This document shows positions 52,160 through 63,236 of a DNA stretch of 64,000 nt, piece by piece. The stretch's first letter is position 1, and every line of letters starts with the position of its first letter. A program made the translations under genes and the position numbers. The notes below the pieces were generated by a model, which was given only the letters and a program-made list of their open reading frames with translations, was not told the origin of the DNA and made no database searches. Source of the DNA: an uncultured Bacteroidales bacterium (GTDB lineage: Bacteria; Bacteroidota; Bacteroidia; Bacteroidales; Bacteroidaceae); assembly GCA_902801485.1 (NCBI GenBank), contig CADCIP010000016.1:30314-94313 (forward strand), written 5' to 3'.

Positions 52160-53535
52160 TTAATCCAACCAGGGTATTGGAATTCGCAGTCGCGCCAATC
52201 AGGATTAATCCTGATGTACGTTGTGCGCTGTTTTTCCTTTATCCAATCAAGAATAACCTTTTGTTTTTTCTCAGCTTCAACCTCTGCTTTCAGAATCTGA
52301 AAATCTTCAGCCATATTTGCTCTGTGAGAATTGATGCGGTTTCTCAGTTTGGCGATAGCACAGACTGTCTTGCCCTTGCTGTTTACCATTGTAAACGGCT
52401 TGGAGATTTCACCCACTTCCAATGTACTTACAACACGTGCTAATTCTGGCGAGAGGGAAGATAGCTCTCCCATTTCAAACTTTGTGGTTGTCACATGGCC
52501 TCCGTCCTCGATTTTGGTGTTGGACATGATACCATGGTTGTTACGCGTGTCTTTATCGTCAGAGGCAATCTTTACTGCATCTTCGAACGTAACTTTCTCT
52601 AATCGTATATGCTGAGCAATCGAATCCAGATGAGCCATTGCGGTGTCAATGTCTTCCTGCATAATCTCAGGGCGCTTTAGAATATGACGGCATTTAATTT
52701 TGTCACCGCGTTTGTCTATCAACTGGATTATGTGAAAACCAAACTCGCTCTGCGCTATTTTACTGACCTTGTTGGGATCGGTCAGGCCAAAGGCAACATT
52801 AGCAAAGCCGGGATCCAACTCACCACGTCCCATATAGGGCATCTCTCCACCTTGACGGGCAGATGCAGTATCTTCTGAATACAGACGTGCTAAAGTAGAA
52901 AAAGAGGTTGTCCCTGAATTTACGCGCTCGGCATATTCGCGGAGCGTATTCTTTACCCGGTCTAATTCCTCGGGGTGAACACGCGGCTGCTGCACCAGTA
53001 TCTGTACTTCTACTTGAGTAGGAATCAGGGGTAAACTGTCTTCTGACAAATCTTTGAAATAACGTCGGACCTCTGCAGGAGTAGCCTTAACATCTTCTGT
53101 AAGCTTCTCGCGCATCCTAAGCATCGTTAACTCATTTTTGTATTGATCAAAATAGTCCTCACGAATCTGAGTCATAGTCATTTGCATGTATTCTTCCAGT
53201 TTCTCCTTGGAACCCGCCAATAAGATGTTTTCATTGACTTTCTGTTCTACGTACTGATTAATGTCTGCATCTGCTACTTCAATACTATCTATGGCAGCCT
53301 GATGAATAAAGAGTTTCTGTATGGCCAGTTGCTCTGGTATAACACAGTACGGATTACCGGAGATAGAACTTCCGAATTGCAAACGTTGATGCTCAATTTC
53401 CGACTTCAGAATAGCATCATCGCCCACAACCCATACGACTTCATCTATTACATTATTTTGAGTGCTTTGAGCAAAAGTACAAATGTTATAGAGAAATAAG
53501 TTTATCAGAAATATATATCTGCCGTAAAACTTCAT
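52156..53535 (-). CDS. SurA-like peptidyl-prolyl isomerase
   Basis: The 459-residue protein has a signal peptide (ending FAQ), a SurA-like N-terminal chaperone part (WVVGDDAILKSEIEHQRLQFG) and a parvulin domain at about 170-280, with LVQQPRVHPE, ARQGGEMPYMGRGELDPGFA and SEFGFHIIQLIDKRGD; a second, weaker parvulin segment begins at KCRHILKRPEIM. SurA-like proteins fold outer-membrane barrels. It is followed by the OstA-like gene (overlap) and preceded by another PPIase after seven bases. Confidence 0.9.
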   Translation of the reverse strand: MKFYGRYIFLINLFLYNICTFAQSTQNNVIDEVVWVVGDDAILKSEIEHQRLQFGSSISGNPYCVIPEQLAIQKLFIHQAAIDSIEVADADINQYVEQKVNENILLAGSKEKLEEYMQMTMTQIREDYFDQYKNELTMLRMREKLTEDVKATPAEVRRYFKDLSEDSLPLIPTQVEVQILVQQPRVHPEELDRVKNTLREYAERVNSGTTSFSTLARLYSEDTASARQGGEMPYMGRGELDPGFANVAFGLTDPNKVSKIAQSEFGFHIIQLIDKRGDKIKCRHILKRPEIMQEDIDTAMAHLDSIAQHIRLEKVTFEDAVKIASDDKDTRNNHGIMSNTKIEDGGHVTTTKFEMGELSSLSPELARVVSTLEVGEISKPFTMVNSKGKTVCAIAKLRNRINSHRANMAEDFQILKAEVEAEKKQKVILDWIKEKQRTTYIRINPDWRDCEFQYPGWIK

Positions 53536-53542
53536 ACAAAGA

Positions 53543-54973
53543 TTAATGATTGTTTACTGTTTTCAGAACTTCCTCGTGAATTTCAACAGGATATCGCTTT
53601 CTTAATTCTGCCACATACTCATCCTCACGCATCCGCTGGTAGTCGGTTACAACCTGATTGCTGATATCTGTCCATTCTGCCGGTCCTTTCTTCAATACTT
53701 TTCCGACAACAGCTGCATACGGATAGTCTTTCAGAGGATTCAGCTTGGCACTCTTGTCTTTCAGAGCCAGCACATCAACATTGGCATTATCCCCTTTTTT
53801 GAAAAGGCGACGTTCCATACGAACTGTTACACTGTCTTTGTTAAACTGCTCACGAATCTTATTAGTCCACTTGTCCTCAGGAACGCCCTTCAGACACTTC
53901 TTTACCGCCTTAACATCGGCCTGATTCTTGCAATAATAGACTAAACCGCGAAAATGAGGCTCCTTCCAGGCATATTTATTTTTGTTAGTCTTGAAATAAG
54001 AAACTAAGCCTGTTGTGTCCTTGCTGGCAGGTTCCCACACATTTCTGCTGCATTCCTCGAAAAGCAACAGCCCGTCGTGATACTCTTGAACCAAATACTT
54101 CAATTCATTATCCTGAGCACAGAGACGTTCTGTTTCCTCGTCAAGAATTTCCTCAACGGTCTTTTGAGGTGAAGAATGATGAGACATAGAATCTAACACC
54201 TGAGCTGCGAGTTGGTTTTCCAGGCCCTGACTTTCCAGGAAACGACGGATGTTGTCTTTCAATTCATCATAGCTCTCCAAAGGCTTTTTATCCATCAGTT
54301 TAATAATATGGTATCCAACAGTAGAAAGGAAAGGATCAGAAACCTGACCAACTTCCAAACTATAGGCAACATCCTCGAACTCCTTCAATGTCTGATTGGG
54401 CCCAATCCATGGTAATAAACCGCCACGGGCAGCAGAACCTGGATCCTGAGAAACCTTCTTGGCTAATTCTGCGAAATCTGCTCCATTCTTCAGTTCCTGA
54501 GCAACAGAATCTATACGAGCCTTAGCTGTGGCCTGAACTTCCTCTGTTGCAGCCTGAGGAACACGCAAAAAGATATGCGCTGGCTGTAAAAGCTCCTTTC
54601 CTTGTAAACTGGCCAGCATTTGTTCATAATACTTCCGGCATTCTTCCTCCATAGCGTTTTGCGGAATCAACAAAGGACGAATCTGTTGGTCACGATACTG
54701 GCGGAACTCTTTCTGGTAGCTGGAAAGTGTATCCAAATGGTTGTCTAAGGCTGCCAATACTTTTAGCTTGTAATTGACAAAAAGCTGTGCATATTCCTCC
54801 ACATTCTTCTTGTCCAAGACACCTTCAGAGTTATTTTTGTTGTAGTTGTATTCAAACTCGCTTCTGGGAACGGGCTGTCCGTTCACATGCATCACAATAG
54901 GGTCATCTTGAGCGAAAGCGGAAAAAACAAGCCCAAAACTAATAATCAGAAAAAGGATTCGTTTCATATCCAT
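53543..54973 (-). CDS. PpiC-type peptidyl-prolyl isomerase
   Basis: The 476-residue protein has a signal peptide (ending SAFAQ), an N-terminal helical part (GQPVPRSEFEYNYNKNNSEG) and a parvulin domain at about 120-230 (PAHIFLRVPQAATEE, ARGGLLPWIGPNQTLKEFED, STVGYHIIKLMDKKP), then a long C-terminal helical part. It is paired with the SurA-like gene. It lies after guaB with 37 bases between them, an AT-rich stretch with short GAATTAT repeats. Confidence 0.88.
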   Translation of the reverse strand: MDMKRILFLIISFGLVFSAFAQDDPIVMHVNGQPVPRSEFEYNYNKNNSEGVLDKKNVEEYAQLFVNYKLKVLAALDNHLDTLSSYQKEFRQYRDQQIRPLLIPQNAMEEECRKYYEQMLASLQGKELLQPAHIFLRVPQAATEEVQATAKARIDSVAQELKNGADFAELAKKVSQDPGSAARGGLLPWIGPNQTLKEFEDVAYSLEVGQVSDPFLSTVGYHIIKLMDKKPLESYDELKDNIRRFLESQGLENQLAAQVLDSMSHHSSPQKTVEEILDEETERLCAQDNELKYLVQEYHDGLLLFEECSRNVWEPASKDTTGLVSYFKTNKNKYAWKEPHFRGLVYYCKNQADVKAVKKCLKGVPEDKWTNKIREQFNKDSVTVRMERRLFKKGDNANVDVLALKDKSAKLNPLKDYPYAAVVGKVLKKGPAEWTDISNQVVTDYQRMREDEYVAELRKRYPVEIHEEVLKTVNNH

Positions 54974-55010
54974 TAGAAATTATGAATTATGAATTGATAA
55001 TTGAAAGCAC

Positions 55011-56492
<1,482 letters not shown>

Positions 56493-56513
56493 TTATATAG
56501 AATTTATTGCGTG

Positions 56514-56521
56514 CAAAAGTA
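56514..56521 (-). promoter_or_regulatory. -7 element TACTTTTG for guaB
   Basis: On the minus strand TACTTTTG fits TAnnTTTG and lies 24 bases before the guaB ATG, followed upstream by an A/T run. Confidence 0.65.
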
Positions 56522-56565
56522 CAAAAAAAAACTGATTATACCGACACAAAAAATGCCAAATTTTC

Positions 56566-58737
56566 TTAATTAGCCATTTCTGAAAGGAACTTGATGCGAA
56601 CCAGCCTTATTTCTATCTCTGTATAGTCTTCTCCCAATGCATCTAACGCCTCATCCAAATCATCTGTTTCTGACTCTTCCATGAAGTAGTCATAGATGTC
56701 CTGCATGTCGTCCTCGTCCATTACATCTTCTATGTAATAGTCTATGTTCAGTTTGGTTCCGCTATATACGATAGATTCAATTTCATCCAGCAGTTCTTCC
56801 AAAGTGAGACCTTTTGCTTTCGCTATATCTTCAAATGCCTGCTTCCTGTCTATCCCTTCTATGATGCTTACTTTATTCTTGCTTTTGTTGGGTAATGTCC
56901 TGACACGTAAATCCTCCAAACGCTCAATCTCGTTTTCTTCACAATATTTAGCTATCAACTCACAGAACTCTTTACCATAACGAGCAGCTTTCCCATCTCC
57001 AACTCCTCTTATGTTCTTCAATTCATCAAGTGAGACAGGATAGGTAGTTGCCATATCTTCCAAAGAAGGATCTTGGAAAATCACATAAGGGGGGACGCCC
57101 TTCTTCTCTGCTATACTCTTACGCAATGACTTAAGCATACTGAAAAGAACTTCGTCCAAAACGGCCGATTCGCCAATGGCGGGTTCTTCATATTCGTCAA
57201 ACTCATTGTCCTTGGATATCCAGAATTCAACAGGCTTACGCATAAAGCGTCTCCCTTCTTCTGTAATTTTCAGAAGACCATAGTTTTCCACCTCTTTTTC
57301 TATATAGCCTGAAATCATACCTTGGCGTATGACCGCATTCCAAAAACTGGCCTCATGTTCATCACCGCTACCGAAGCATTCCAAATCTTCATGTCTGTGA
57401 GATATGACCTCTTCCGTCTCACGACCTACCAGCACATCTATTACATGGTTAACTTTGAAGTTTTCTTTTATAGCATCTATCACATGTAGAGCCAATATGA
57501 GCTCTTCTGATGCCTCCTGCTTTTCCTTAGGGAATCGGCAATTATCACAGTTCCCGCAGTTATCGGGTTCGTATTCTTCTCCAAAGTAGTGTAGCAGGAA
57601 CTTCCTACGGCAGATAGAGGTTTCTGCATAAGCAGATGTCTCCTGTAGCAATTGCCGTCCTATATCCTGTTCGGCAACGGGTTTGCCTTCCATGAATTTT
57701 TCCAGTTTACGCAAATCCTTGGGAGAATAAAACGTCAAACAATGTCCCTCACCACCGTCTCGTCCGGCACGGCCAGTCTCCTGATAATATCCCTCAAGAC
57801 TCTTAGGAATATCATAGTGAATCACAAAGCGCACGTCTGGTTTGTCTATTCCCATTCCGAATGCTATTGTGGCCACGATAACATCTATACGTTCCATGAG
57901 GAAATCATCCTGCGTTTGGCTTCGTACTGCCGACTCCATACCTGCGTGGTAGGCGCGGGCATTTATCTGGTTAGCACGTAAGACTTCTGCCAATTCCTCA
58001 ACTTTCTTGCGACTTAAGCAGTAAATGATACCACTTTTGCCTTTATGTTGCATGATGAAACGGATGATGTCTTTGTCCACATCCTTTGTCTTTGGACGAA
58101 CTTCATAATATAAGTTGGGACGGTTGAACGAGCTCTTGAACTCTGCTGCATCCATCATGCCTAGATTTTTCTTGATATCACCACGAACCTTATCCGTAGC
58201 AGTTGCAGTCAGTGCAATAATGGGTGCTTCGCCAATCTGATTTACTATGGGGCGGATTCGCCTGTATTCCGGACGGAAATCATGTCCCCATTCTGAGATA
58301 CAGTGAGCCTCATCTACGGCATAGAACGATATTTTCACGCTTGTCAGGAAACTTACATTATCTTCCTTTGTCAGGGATTCAGGGGCAACATATAGCAACT
58401 TGGTGCGACCCGATTTTACATCATTCTTAACGATGTCTGTTTGTGTCTTTGTGAGTGATGAATTCAAAAAGTGAGCTATTCCGTCGTCTTCACTTACCTG
58501 ACGGATGGCATCCACCTGATTCTTCATTAAAGCAATAAGCGGAGAAATCACTATTGCTGTTCCGTCCATCAGCAAAGCCGGCAACTGGTAGCACAAAGAT
58601 TTACCTCCTCCTGTTGGCATTAGCACAAAAGTATCATGTCCTGCCAAAACATTCCGTATAATAGCCTCCTGGTCGCCTTTGAAGCAATCAAAGCCGAAGT
58701 AATGTTTCAATTGTTCTGTCAGATTCCAGTTCTCCAT
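56566..58737 (-). CDS. recQ: ATP-dependent DNA helicase RecQ
   Basis: The 723-residue helicase has Walker A in MPTGGGKSLCYQLPAL, a DEAH box in VDEAHCISEWGHDFRPEY, motif VI in QETGRAGRDG, the RQC zinc cluster CRRKFLLHYFGEEY...CGNCDNC and a C-terminal HRDC domain (VPPYVIFQDPSLEDMATTYP). A further 100-residue acidic end (DVMDEDDMQDIYDYFMEESE) goes beyond the usual RecQ. The ATG at 58737 (MENWNLTEQLKHYFG) follows a -7 element by 22 bases; a longer reading would begin upstream of that promoter. It acts in recombination and replication-fork repair. Confidence 0.94.
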   Translation of the reverse strand: MENWNLTEQLKHYFGFDCFKGDQEAIIRNVLAGHDTFVLMPTGGGKSLCYQLPALLMDGTAIVISPLIALMKNQVDAIRQVSEDDGIAHFLNSSLTKTQTDIVKNDVKSGRTKLLYVAPESLTKEDNVSFLTSVKISFYAVDEAHCISEWGHDFRPEYRRIRPIVNQIGEAPIIALTATATDKVRGDIKKNLGMMDAAEFKSSFNRPNLYYEVRPKTKDVDKDIIRFIMQHKGKSGIIYCLSRKKVEELAEVLRANQINARAYHAGMESAVRSQTQDDFLMERIDVIVATIAFGMGIDKPDVRFVIHYDIPKSLEGYYQETGRAGRDGGEGHCLTFYSPKDLRKLEKFMEGKPVAEQDIGRQLLQETSAYAETSICRRKFLLHYFGEEYEPDNCGNCDNCRFPKEKQEASEELILALHVIDAIKENFKVNHVIDVLVGRETEEVISHRHEDLECFGSGDEHEASFWNAVIRQGMISGYIEKEVENYGLLKITEEGRRFMRKPVEFWISKDNEFDEYEEPAIGESAVLDEVLFSMLKSLRKSIAEKKGVPPYVIFQDPSLEDMATTYPVSLDELKNIRGVGDGKAARYGKEFCELIAKYCEENEIERLEDLRVRTLPNKSKNKVSIIEGIDRKQAFEDIAKAKGLTLEELLDEIESIVYSGTKLNIDYYIEDVMDEDDMQDIYDYFMEESETDDLDEALDALGEDYTEIEIRLVRIKFLSEMAN

Positions 58738-58759
58738 ATTGACATTCCAAAATTCCTTA

Positions 58760-58767
58760 CAAAGATA
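58760..58767 (-). promoter_or_regulatory. -7 element TATCTTTG for recQ
   Basis: On the minus strand TATCTTTG fits TAnnTTTG; TTTG at 58785-58788 lies 17 bases upstream as a -33 candidate. It supports the ATG at 58737. Confidence 0.65.
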
Positions 58768-58824
58768 TAATATTTTTTTTATATCAAACAAGTTTTGAAA
58801 CAATTATTTTGATATCCAACACAA

Positions 58825-58862
58825 AAAAAATGGGAGGAACTTTGCTTTTCTTCCCATTTTTT
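58825..58862 (-). terminator. Rho-independent terminator after clpX
   Basis: AAAAAATGGGA (58825-58835) pairs with TCCCATTTTTT (58852-58862) with a 16-base loop. A T-rich stretch follows on the minus strand. It is about 15 bases after the clpX stop. Confidence 0.75.
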
Positions 58863-58877
58863 ATATTTTCATTAGGT

Positions 58878-60107
58878 TTATGCTATAAGACGATGCGATT
58901 TCTCAATCTGTTTACGAGCATAGTCTTCTGTCACCACGAATTTCTTCACCTTGCCTGACGGTGCATCGTATTGTGCGTCTATCATAACAGCTTCCATAAT
59001 GCTGCGCAAGCCTCTGGCCCCCAGTTTATACTCTACAGCCTTATCCACTATATATTCCAGAGCCTCTGGTTCGAATATCAGTTTAATGCCGTCCATCTCA
59101 AAAAGCTTTATTTGCTGTTTAACCAGGGAATTCTTAGGCTCGGTGAGAATGTTACGCAGAGCTGTCCTGTCGAGTGGATTCAAATAGGTAAGTACCGGAA
59201 GGCGGCCTATTATCTCGGGAATCAGGCCAAAACTCTTCAAATCCTGCGGTACAATGTACTTCATCAGATTCTTTGAGTCTATCTTCTGCTTATTCTGTAC
59301 GCTATTGTAACCCACCACATGTGTATTCAGACGTTGGGCGATCTTTTTCTCAATACCATCAAAGGCACCGCCACAGATGAACAGGATGTTCCTTGTGTCA
59401 ACCTCTATGTAATCCTGGTCGGGATGCTTTCTGCCCCCCTTGGGCGGAACGTTTACCTTTGCTCCTTCCAAAAGTTTCAGTAATCCCTGCTGTACGCCCT
59501 CTCCGCTAACATCACGTGTGATGCTGGGATTATCTGACTTGCGGGCAATTTTATCGATCTCGTCAATAAATACAATACCACGTTCTGCAGCTTTCACATC
59601 ATAATTGGCAACCTGAAGCAGTCGGCTAAGGATACTCTCTACATCCTCACCTACATATCCGGCCTCTGTGAATACTGTAGCATCAACAATTGTAAAAGGA
59701 ACTTCAAGCAAGTTAGCAATAGTTCTTGCCAGCAAAGTCTTTCCTGTTCCAGTAGAGCCAACCATTATAACGTTGCTCTTTTCTATCTCAACACCATCAT
59801 TTTGTTTCTGTTGCCCTAATCTCTTATAGTGATTGTAAACAGAAACGGCCAGATAACGCTTAGCATCATCCTGACCAATTACATATTGGTCGAGATACTC
59901 TTTAATCTGCTTGGGCTTTGGAATATCGTTCAAGCCAAAAATGTTGGATGGCCCCGACGTTTTACCACCTAAGTTATCTTGCACAATACGATAGGCCTGC
60001 ATGGCACAATCGCTACAGATGAAACCGTTGATGCCAGCTAACAATAAGGGGACTTCCTTTTCGGGCCGACCACAAAAAGAACATTTGTCTGTCTTGTATG
60101 TTGCCAT
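58878..60107 (-). CDS. clpX: ClpX ATPase subunit of ClpXP protease
   Basis: The 409-residue protein has the N-terminal zinc domain ([14 protein letters not shown]...CSDCAM), Walker A in [13 protein letters not shown], Walker B in [13 protein letters not shown], and the VGYNSVQNK region where ClpX normally has its IGF ClpP-binding loop. ClpX unfolds tagged proteins and feeds them to ClpP. It starts three bases after the clpP stop, in the operon tig-clpP-clpX. Confidence 0.96.
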   Translation of the reverse strand: MATYKTDKCSFCGRPEKEVPLLLAGINGFICSDCAMQAYRIVQDNLGGKTSGPSNIFGLNDIPKPKQIKEYLDQYVIGQDDAKRYLAVSVYNHYKRLGQQKQNDGVEIEKSNVIMVGSTGTGKTLLARTIANLLEVPFTIVDATVFTEAGYVGEDVESILSRLLQVANYDVKAAERGIVFIDEIDKIARKSDNPSITRDVSGEGVQQGLLKLLEGAKVNVPPKGGRKHPDQDYIEVDTRNILFICGGAFDGIEKKIAQRLNTHVVGYNSVQNKQKIDSKNLMKYIVPQDLKSFGLIPEIIGRLPVLTYLNPLDRTALRNILTEPKNSLVKQQIKLFEMDGIKLIFEPEALEYIVDKAVEYKLGARGLRSIMEAVMIDAQYDAPSGKVKKFVVTEDYARKQIEKSHRLIA

Positions 60108-60110
60108 CTT

Positions 60111-60779
60111 TTATTGTTTCTTTGCCAATACTTGATCTATCATGCCGTACTCTTGTGCCTCCTGAGCCGTCATCCAATAGTCGCGGTCGCTATCGGCCCA
60201 TACTTTGTCGAAGTCGGTATGAGAATGGTTGGCAATGATGGTGTAAAGTTCTTTCTTCAGTTTCTGAATTTCGCGAGCAGTAATCTCTATGTCACTGGCC
60301 TGCCCTTGAGCACCGCCCATCGGCTGGTGAATCATCACGCGACTATGAGTCAGTGCACTACGCTTGCCCTCTGTTCCTGCCACCAGTAATACGGCAGCCA
60401 TACTGGCAGCCATACCTGTACAGATGGTAGCCACATCGCTGCTGATGAACTGCATGGTGTCATAAATACCCAAACCGGCATATACACTACCGCCAGGACT
60501 GTTAATATAAATGCTGATGTCTTTACCAGGGTCAACACTGTCAAGATACAACAATTGAGCCTGCAGGGTGTTGGCTGTATAGTCGTCAATCTGTGTGCCA
60601 AGGAAGATAATGCGATCCATCATCAAACGGCTGAACACATCCATCTGGGTAACATTCAATTGACGCTCCTCCAGAATATATGGATTAAGGTACTGGTTTT
60701 GTGTGCTTATAACATCATCCAATACCATGCTATTCATTCCCAAATGACGAGTAGCAAATTTTTTAAAGTCGTTGCTCAT
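60111..60779 (-). CDS. clpP: ClpP protease subunit
   Basis: The 222-residue serine protease has Ser126 in GMAASMAAVLL, His151 in MIHQPMGGAQGQ and an acidic residue in ADSDRDYWM. The start MSNDFKKFATRHLG is followed by the mature part (RIIFLGTQIDDYTAN). It forms the tetradecameric chamber used by ClpX. It lies 38 bases after tig. Confidence 0.96.
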   Translation of the reverse strand: MSNDFKKFATRHLGMNSMVLDDVISTQNQYLNPYILEERQLNVTQMDVFSRLMMDRIIFLGTQIDDYTANTLQAQLLYLDSVDPGKDISIYINSPGGSVYAGLGIYDTMQFISSDVATICTGMAASMAAVLLVAGTEGKRSALTHSRVMIHQPMGGAQGQASDIEITAREIQKLKKELYTIIANHSHTDFDKVWADSDRDYWMTAQEAQEYGMIDQVLAKKQ

Positions 60780-60817
60780 TCTGCTAACACTATATTAATT
60801 GCTTGTACGCGCGGTTC

Positions 60818-62209
60818 CTATTTAGTTTTTTTGGTTTTTGTTTTTTTGTTTTCCGACTCAAAGAGTTTGTTGAACTCTTCCAAAGATACTGCCTTTTCTG
60901 TCAGTTTAACAGTTTCCTTTGCTTTACCGACAATCTTGTTTTCTACCGTACGGGCAACCAGACCTTCTGCCTGCTGTTGGTTCTTTAGCATCTCGTTGGC
61001 ATAGTTTGTAAGCACGTCATCGGGCAAATTTGTCATACCATACTGAGCAAACTGCATACGAGTAGCAGCCTTAGCAGTCTCCATTACGTCGGCCTGTTCC
61101 ACCTTAATCTCGAACTGGTCGGAGAGTTGCTCCTTGATGAGATGCCAAGTCAGTTCATCAAGGCTAGCCTTGAAGCTCTCCTCAACGTATGCATCATCCT
61201 TGTCGGTATTATTCTGCTTCATGATGCGCTTGAGCATAGCCTCGGGATATTCCAGTTCACCGATTCTGCCAACCAAATAAGCGCGGAGATCCTGCAGGAA
61301 TTTGTAATCGCTGTCGGCAACGAAACTCTTCTTCATGTCCTCAGCAATATGTGTACGGAACTCCTTCTCGTCCTTAACAACACCTTCTCCCAACACCTGA
61401 TCAAAGAGATCCTGGTTCAGAGCAGCGGGCTCAAAACGGGTTATTTCTGTAACTTGGAAGCTGAAGTCCGACTTCACGTTAGCGGCATCTTCCTTGCTGA
61501 TCTTAAGCAGGCTTGCCAGCTCAACATCACTATCGTTGTAAGCCTTTGCGGGATTCAACACAATTACATCGTTTACCTTAGCACCTTCAAACTTACTCTT
61601 TTCATCATCATTCTTCATGTAGTTAGGAAGCATAACGGCGTTTTCTACCTGAATGCCACCTTCCAAGGTGTTACCCTTCTCGTCCAACTGTGCCAAAAGG
61701 CCCTTTACCATATCATTGTTCTGGTAACTGTCCACCTTTTGGTATTGTCCACCACGCTGGCAGTATGCCTGAATCTGCTGGTCAACCATAGCTTCGTCAA
61801 CGTTGATTGCGTAATAGTTCAGTTTGTCCTTTGCCGAGAGCTTAGCATCAAACTCAGGAGCCAATGCAATATCAAATGCAAAGGTAAACTCCTCCTGTGT
61901 AGCAAAATCAATAGCAGGAGTTTTCTCCTCGTTTGCCATAGGCTCGCCCAGAATGTTTACTTTCTGCTCGCGGATGTACTTATAGAGTTCGTGACTTAAA
62001 ATCTTATTTATCTCATCTGCAAGAATCTCTGTGCCGAAGCGTTTCTTCAGCAGTCCCATGGGAACCTGGCCGGTACGGAAACCGGGCAGATTTGCTTTCT
62101 TGCGGAAATCTTTCAATGCTTTTTCTACTTTTTCTGCGTAATCTGATTTCTCAATCTTCATGGTGAGCAATGCGCTCACTTTGTCTACGTTTTCGAATGA
62201 AATATTCAT
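60818..62209 (-). CDS. tig: Trigger factor
   Basis: The 463-residue ribosome-bound chaperone starts MNISFENVDKVSALLTMKIE and has the ribosome-binding motif in LPGFRTGQVPMGLLKKRFG, a short middle region in place of the full FKBP domain, and a helical C-terminal arm ending in a Lys/Thr-rich tail. Length is close to the usual 430-450. It leads the tig-clpP-clpX operon, a conserved protein-quality group. Confidence 0.94.
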   Translation of the reverse strand: MNISFENVDKVSALLTMKIEKSDYAEKVEKALKDFRKKANLPGFRTGQVPMGLLKKRFGTEILADEINKILSHELYKYIREQKVNILGEPMANEEKTPAIDFATQEEFTFAFDIALAPEFDAKLSAKDKLNYYAINVDEAMVDQQIQAYCQRGGQYQKVDSYQNNDMVKGLLAQLDEKGNTLEGGIQVENAVMLPNYMKNDDEKSKFEGAKVNDVIVLNPAKAYNDSDVELASLLKISKEDAANVKSDFSFQVTEITRFEPAALNQDLFDQVLGEGVVKDEKEFRTHIAEDMKKSFVADSDYKFLQDLRAYLVGRIGELEYPEAMLKRIMKQNNTDKDDAYVEESFKASLDELTWHLIKEQLSDQFEIKVEQADVMETAKAATRMQFAQYGMTNLPDDVLTNYANEMLKNQQQAEGLVARTVENKIVGKAKETVKLTEKAVSLEEFNKLFESENKKTKTKKTK

Positions 62210-62254
62210 TGCTTATTCTTTAATATAATTATACCTCTTTTTCAAAATTGGCTG

Positions 62255-62262
62255 CAAAGGTA
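62255..62262 (-). promoter_or_regulatory. -7 element TACCTTTG for tig-clpP-clpX
   Basis: On the minus strand TACCTTTG fits TAnnTTTG and lies 45 bases before the tig ATG. Confidence 0.6.
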
Positions 62263-62336
62263 CGACAAATAATTTATAATTCATAATTCTGAATTCATAA
62301 TTATTTGTTAATATACCTTATTTATTATGTTGGAAG

Positions 62337-63125
62337 CTATTCTGTTATGTTGCGTTCCCTGTCGATGGCCTCAAAATCTTTCATTCTGAGTACAAAACTG
62401 TTCGTCAGATACTTCTCTTTTACAATCGGATTTGCCGCCAGTTCTTCAGGTCTGCCCTTAAACAGAATCTGTCCTTCGAAAAGCATATAAGCCCGGTCTG
62501 TAATACAGAGGGTTTCCTCAACGTTGTGGTCGGTTATCAGCACACCTATATTGCGTTGTTTCAGTTTCCACACGATATACTGAATATCTTCTACAGCGAT
62601 GGGGTCCACACCAGCGAAAGGTTCGTCAAGCATGATAAACTTGGGGTCGATGGCCAAGCAGCGGGCAATCTCAGTACGTCGGCGTTCACCTCCAGAAAGC
62701 TGATCGCCCAAATTCTTACGCACTTTTTCCAAACGGAATTCGGCAATCAGGCTCTCCAACTTTTCTTTTTGATAGCTCCACGGTTTATCTGTCATTTCTA
62801 ACACGCTGGCTATATTGTCCTCAACGCTCATCTTACGGAATACACTGGCCTCTTGAGCCAAATAGCCAATTCCCAGACGGGCACGTTGGTAAACTGGCAA
62901 TTTGGTTATTTCCTGTCCACCCAGAAAGATATGTCCCTCGTTAGGAAGCACAAGTCCTGTAGTCATATAAAACGATGTAGTCTTTCCTGCTCCATTAGGT
63001 CCCAGCAGGCCCACAATTTCGCCTTGCTGAACGCTAAAACTGACATTGTTTACCACCATGCGCTTGCCATATATTTTAACAAGTCCCTCGCTTCTTAGCT
63101 CCAGTTTATCTGTTTCGTTGTCCAT
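62337..63125 (-). CDS. lptB: LPS export ABC transporter ATP-binding protein
   Basis: The 262-residue ABC ATPase has Walker [10 protein letters not shown], the signature [14 protein letters not shown], Walker [14 protein letters not shown] and H-loop TDHNVEET. LptB powers extraction of lipopolysaccharide from the inner membrane. Its permease partners LptF/LptG are not in the window. It has a short acidic lead and a C-terminal extension beyond the canonical 240 residues. It stands alone, with its own -7 element. Confidence 0.94.
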   Translation of the reverse strand: MDNETDKLELRSEGLVKIYGKRMVVNNVSFSVQQGEIVGLLGPNGAGKTTSFYMTTGLVLPNEGHIFLGGQEITKLPVYQRARLGIGYLAQEASVFRKMSVEDNIASVLEMTDKPWSYQKEKLESLIAEFRLEKVRKNLGDQLSGGERRRTEIARCLAIDPKFIMLDEPFAGVDPIAVEDIQYIVWKLKQRNIGVLITDHNVEETLCITDRAYMLFEGQILFKGRPEELAANPIVKEKYLTNSFVLRMKDFEAIDRERNITE

Positions 63126-63143
63126 TCTTGTTTATTTTGAATG

Positions 63144-63151
63144 CAAAAGTA
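63144..63151 (-). promoter_or_regulatory. -7 element TACTTTTG for lptB
   Basis: On the minus strand TACTTTTG fits TAnnTTTG and lies 18 bases before the lptB ATG. A divergent -7 element for mlaE lies 55 bases away. Confidence 0.65.
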
Positions 63152-63205
63152 CGAAAAAAGATATGAATTTTTCACTTTTCACTTTTACCTTTTCCCTTTT
63201 CTTGT

Positions 63206-63213
63206 TACTTTTG
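63206..63213 (+). promoter_or_regulatory. -7 element TACTTTTG for mlaE
   Basis: TACTTTTG fits TAnnTTTG and ends 23 bases before the mlaE ATG. Confidence 0.65.
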
Positions 63214-63236
63214 CACCGTAAAAAGACAAGAAATAC

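Noticed and set aside
61127-61999. 290-codon plus-strand frame antisense to tig
   Set aside because: Shadow of the trigger factor gene; composition is that of antisense codons and it has no upstream promoter.
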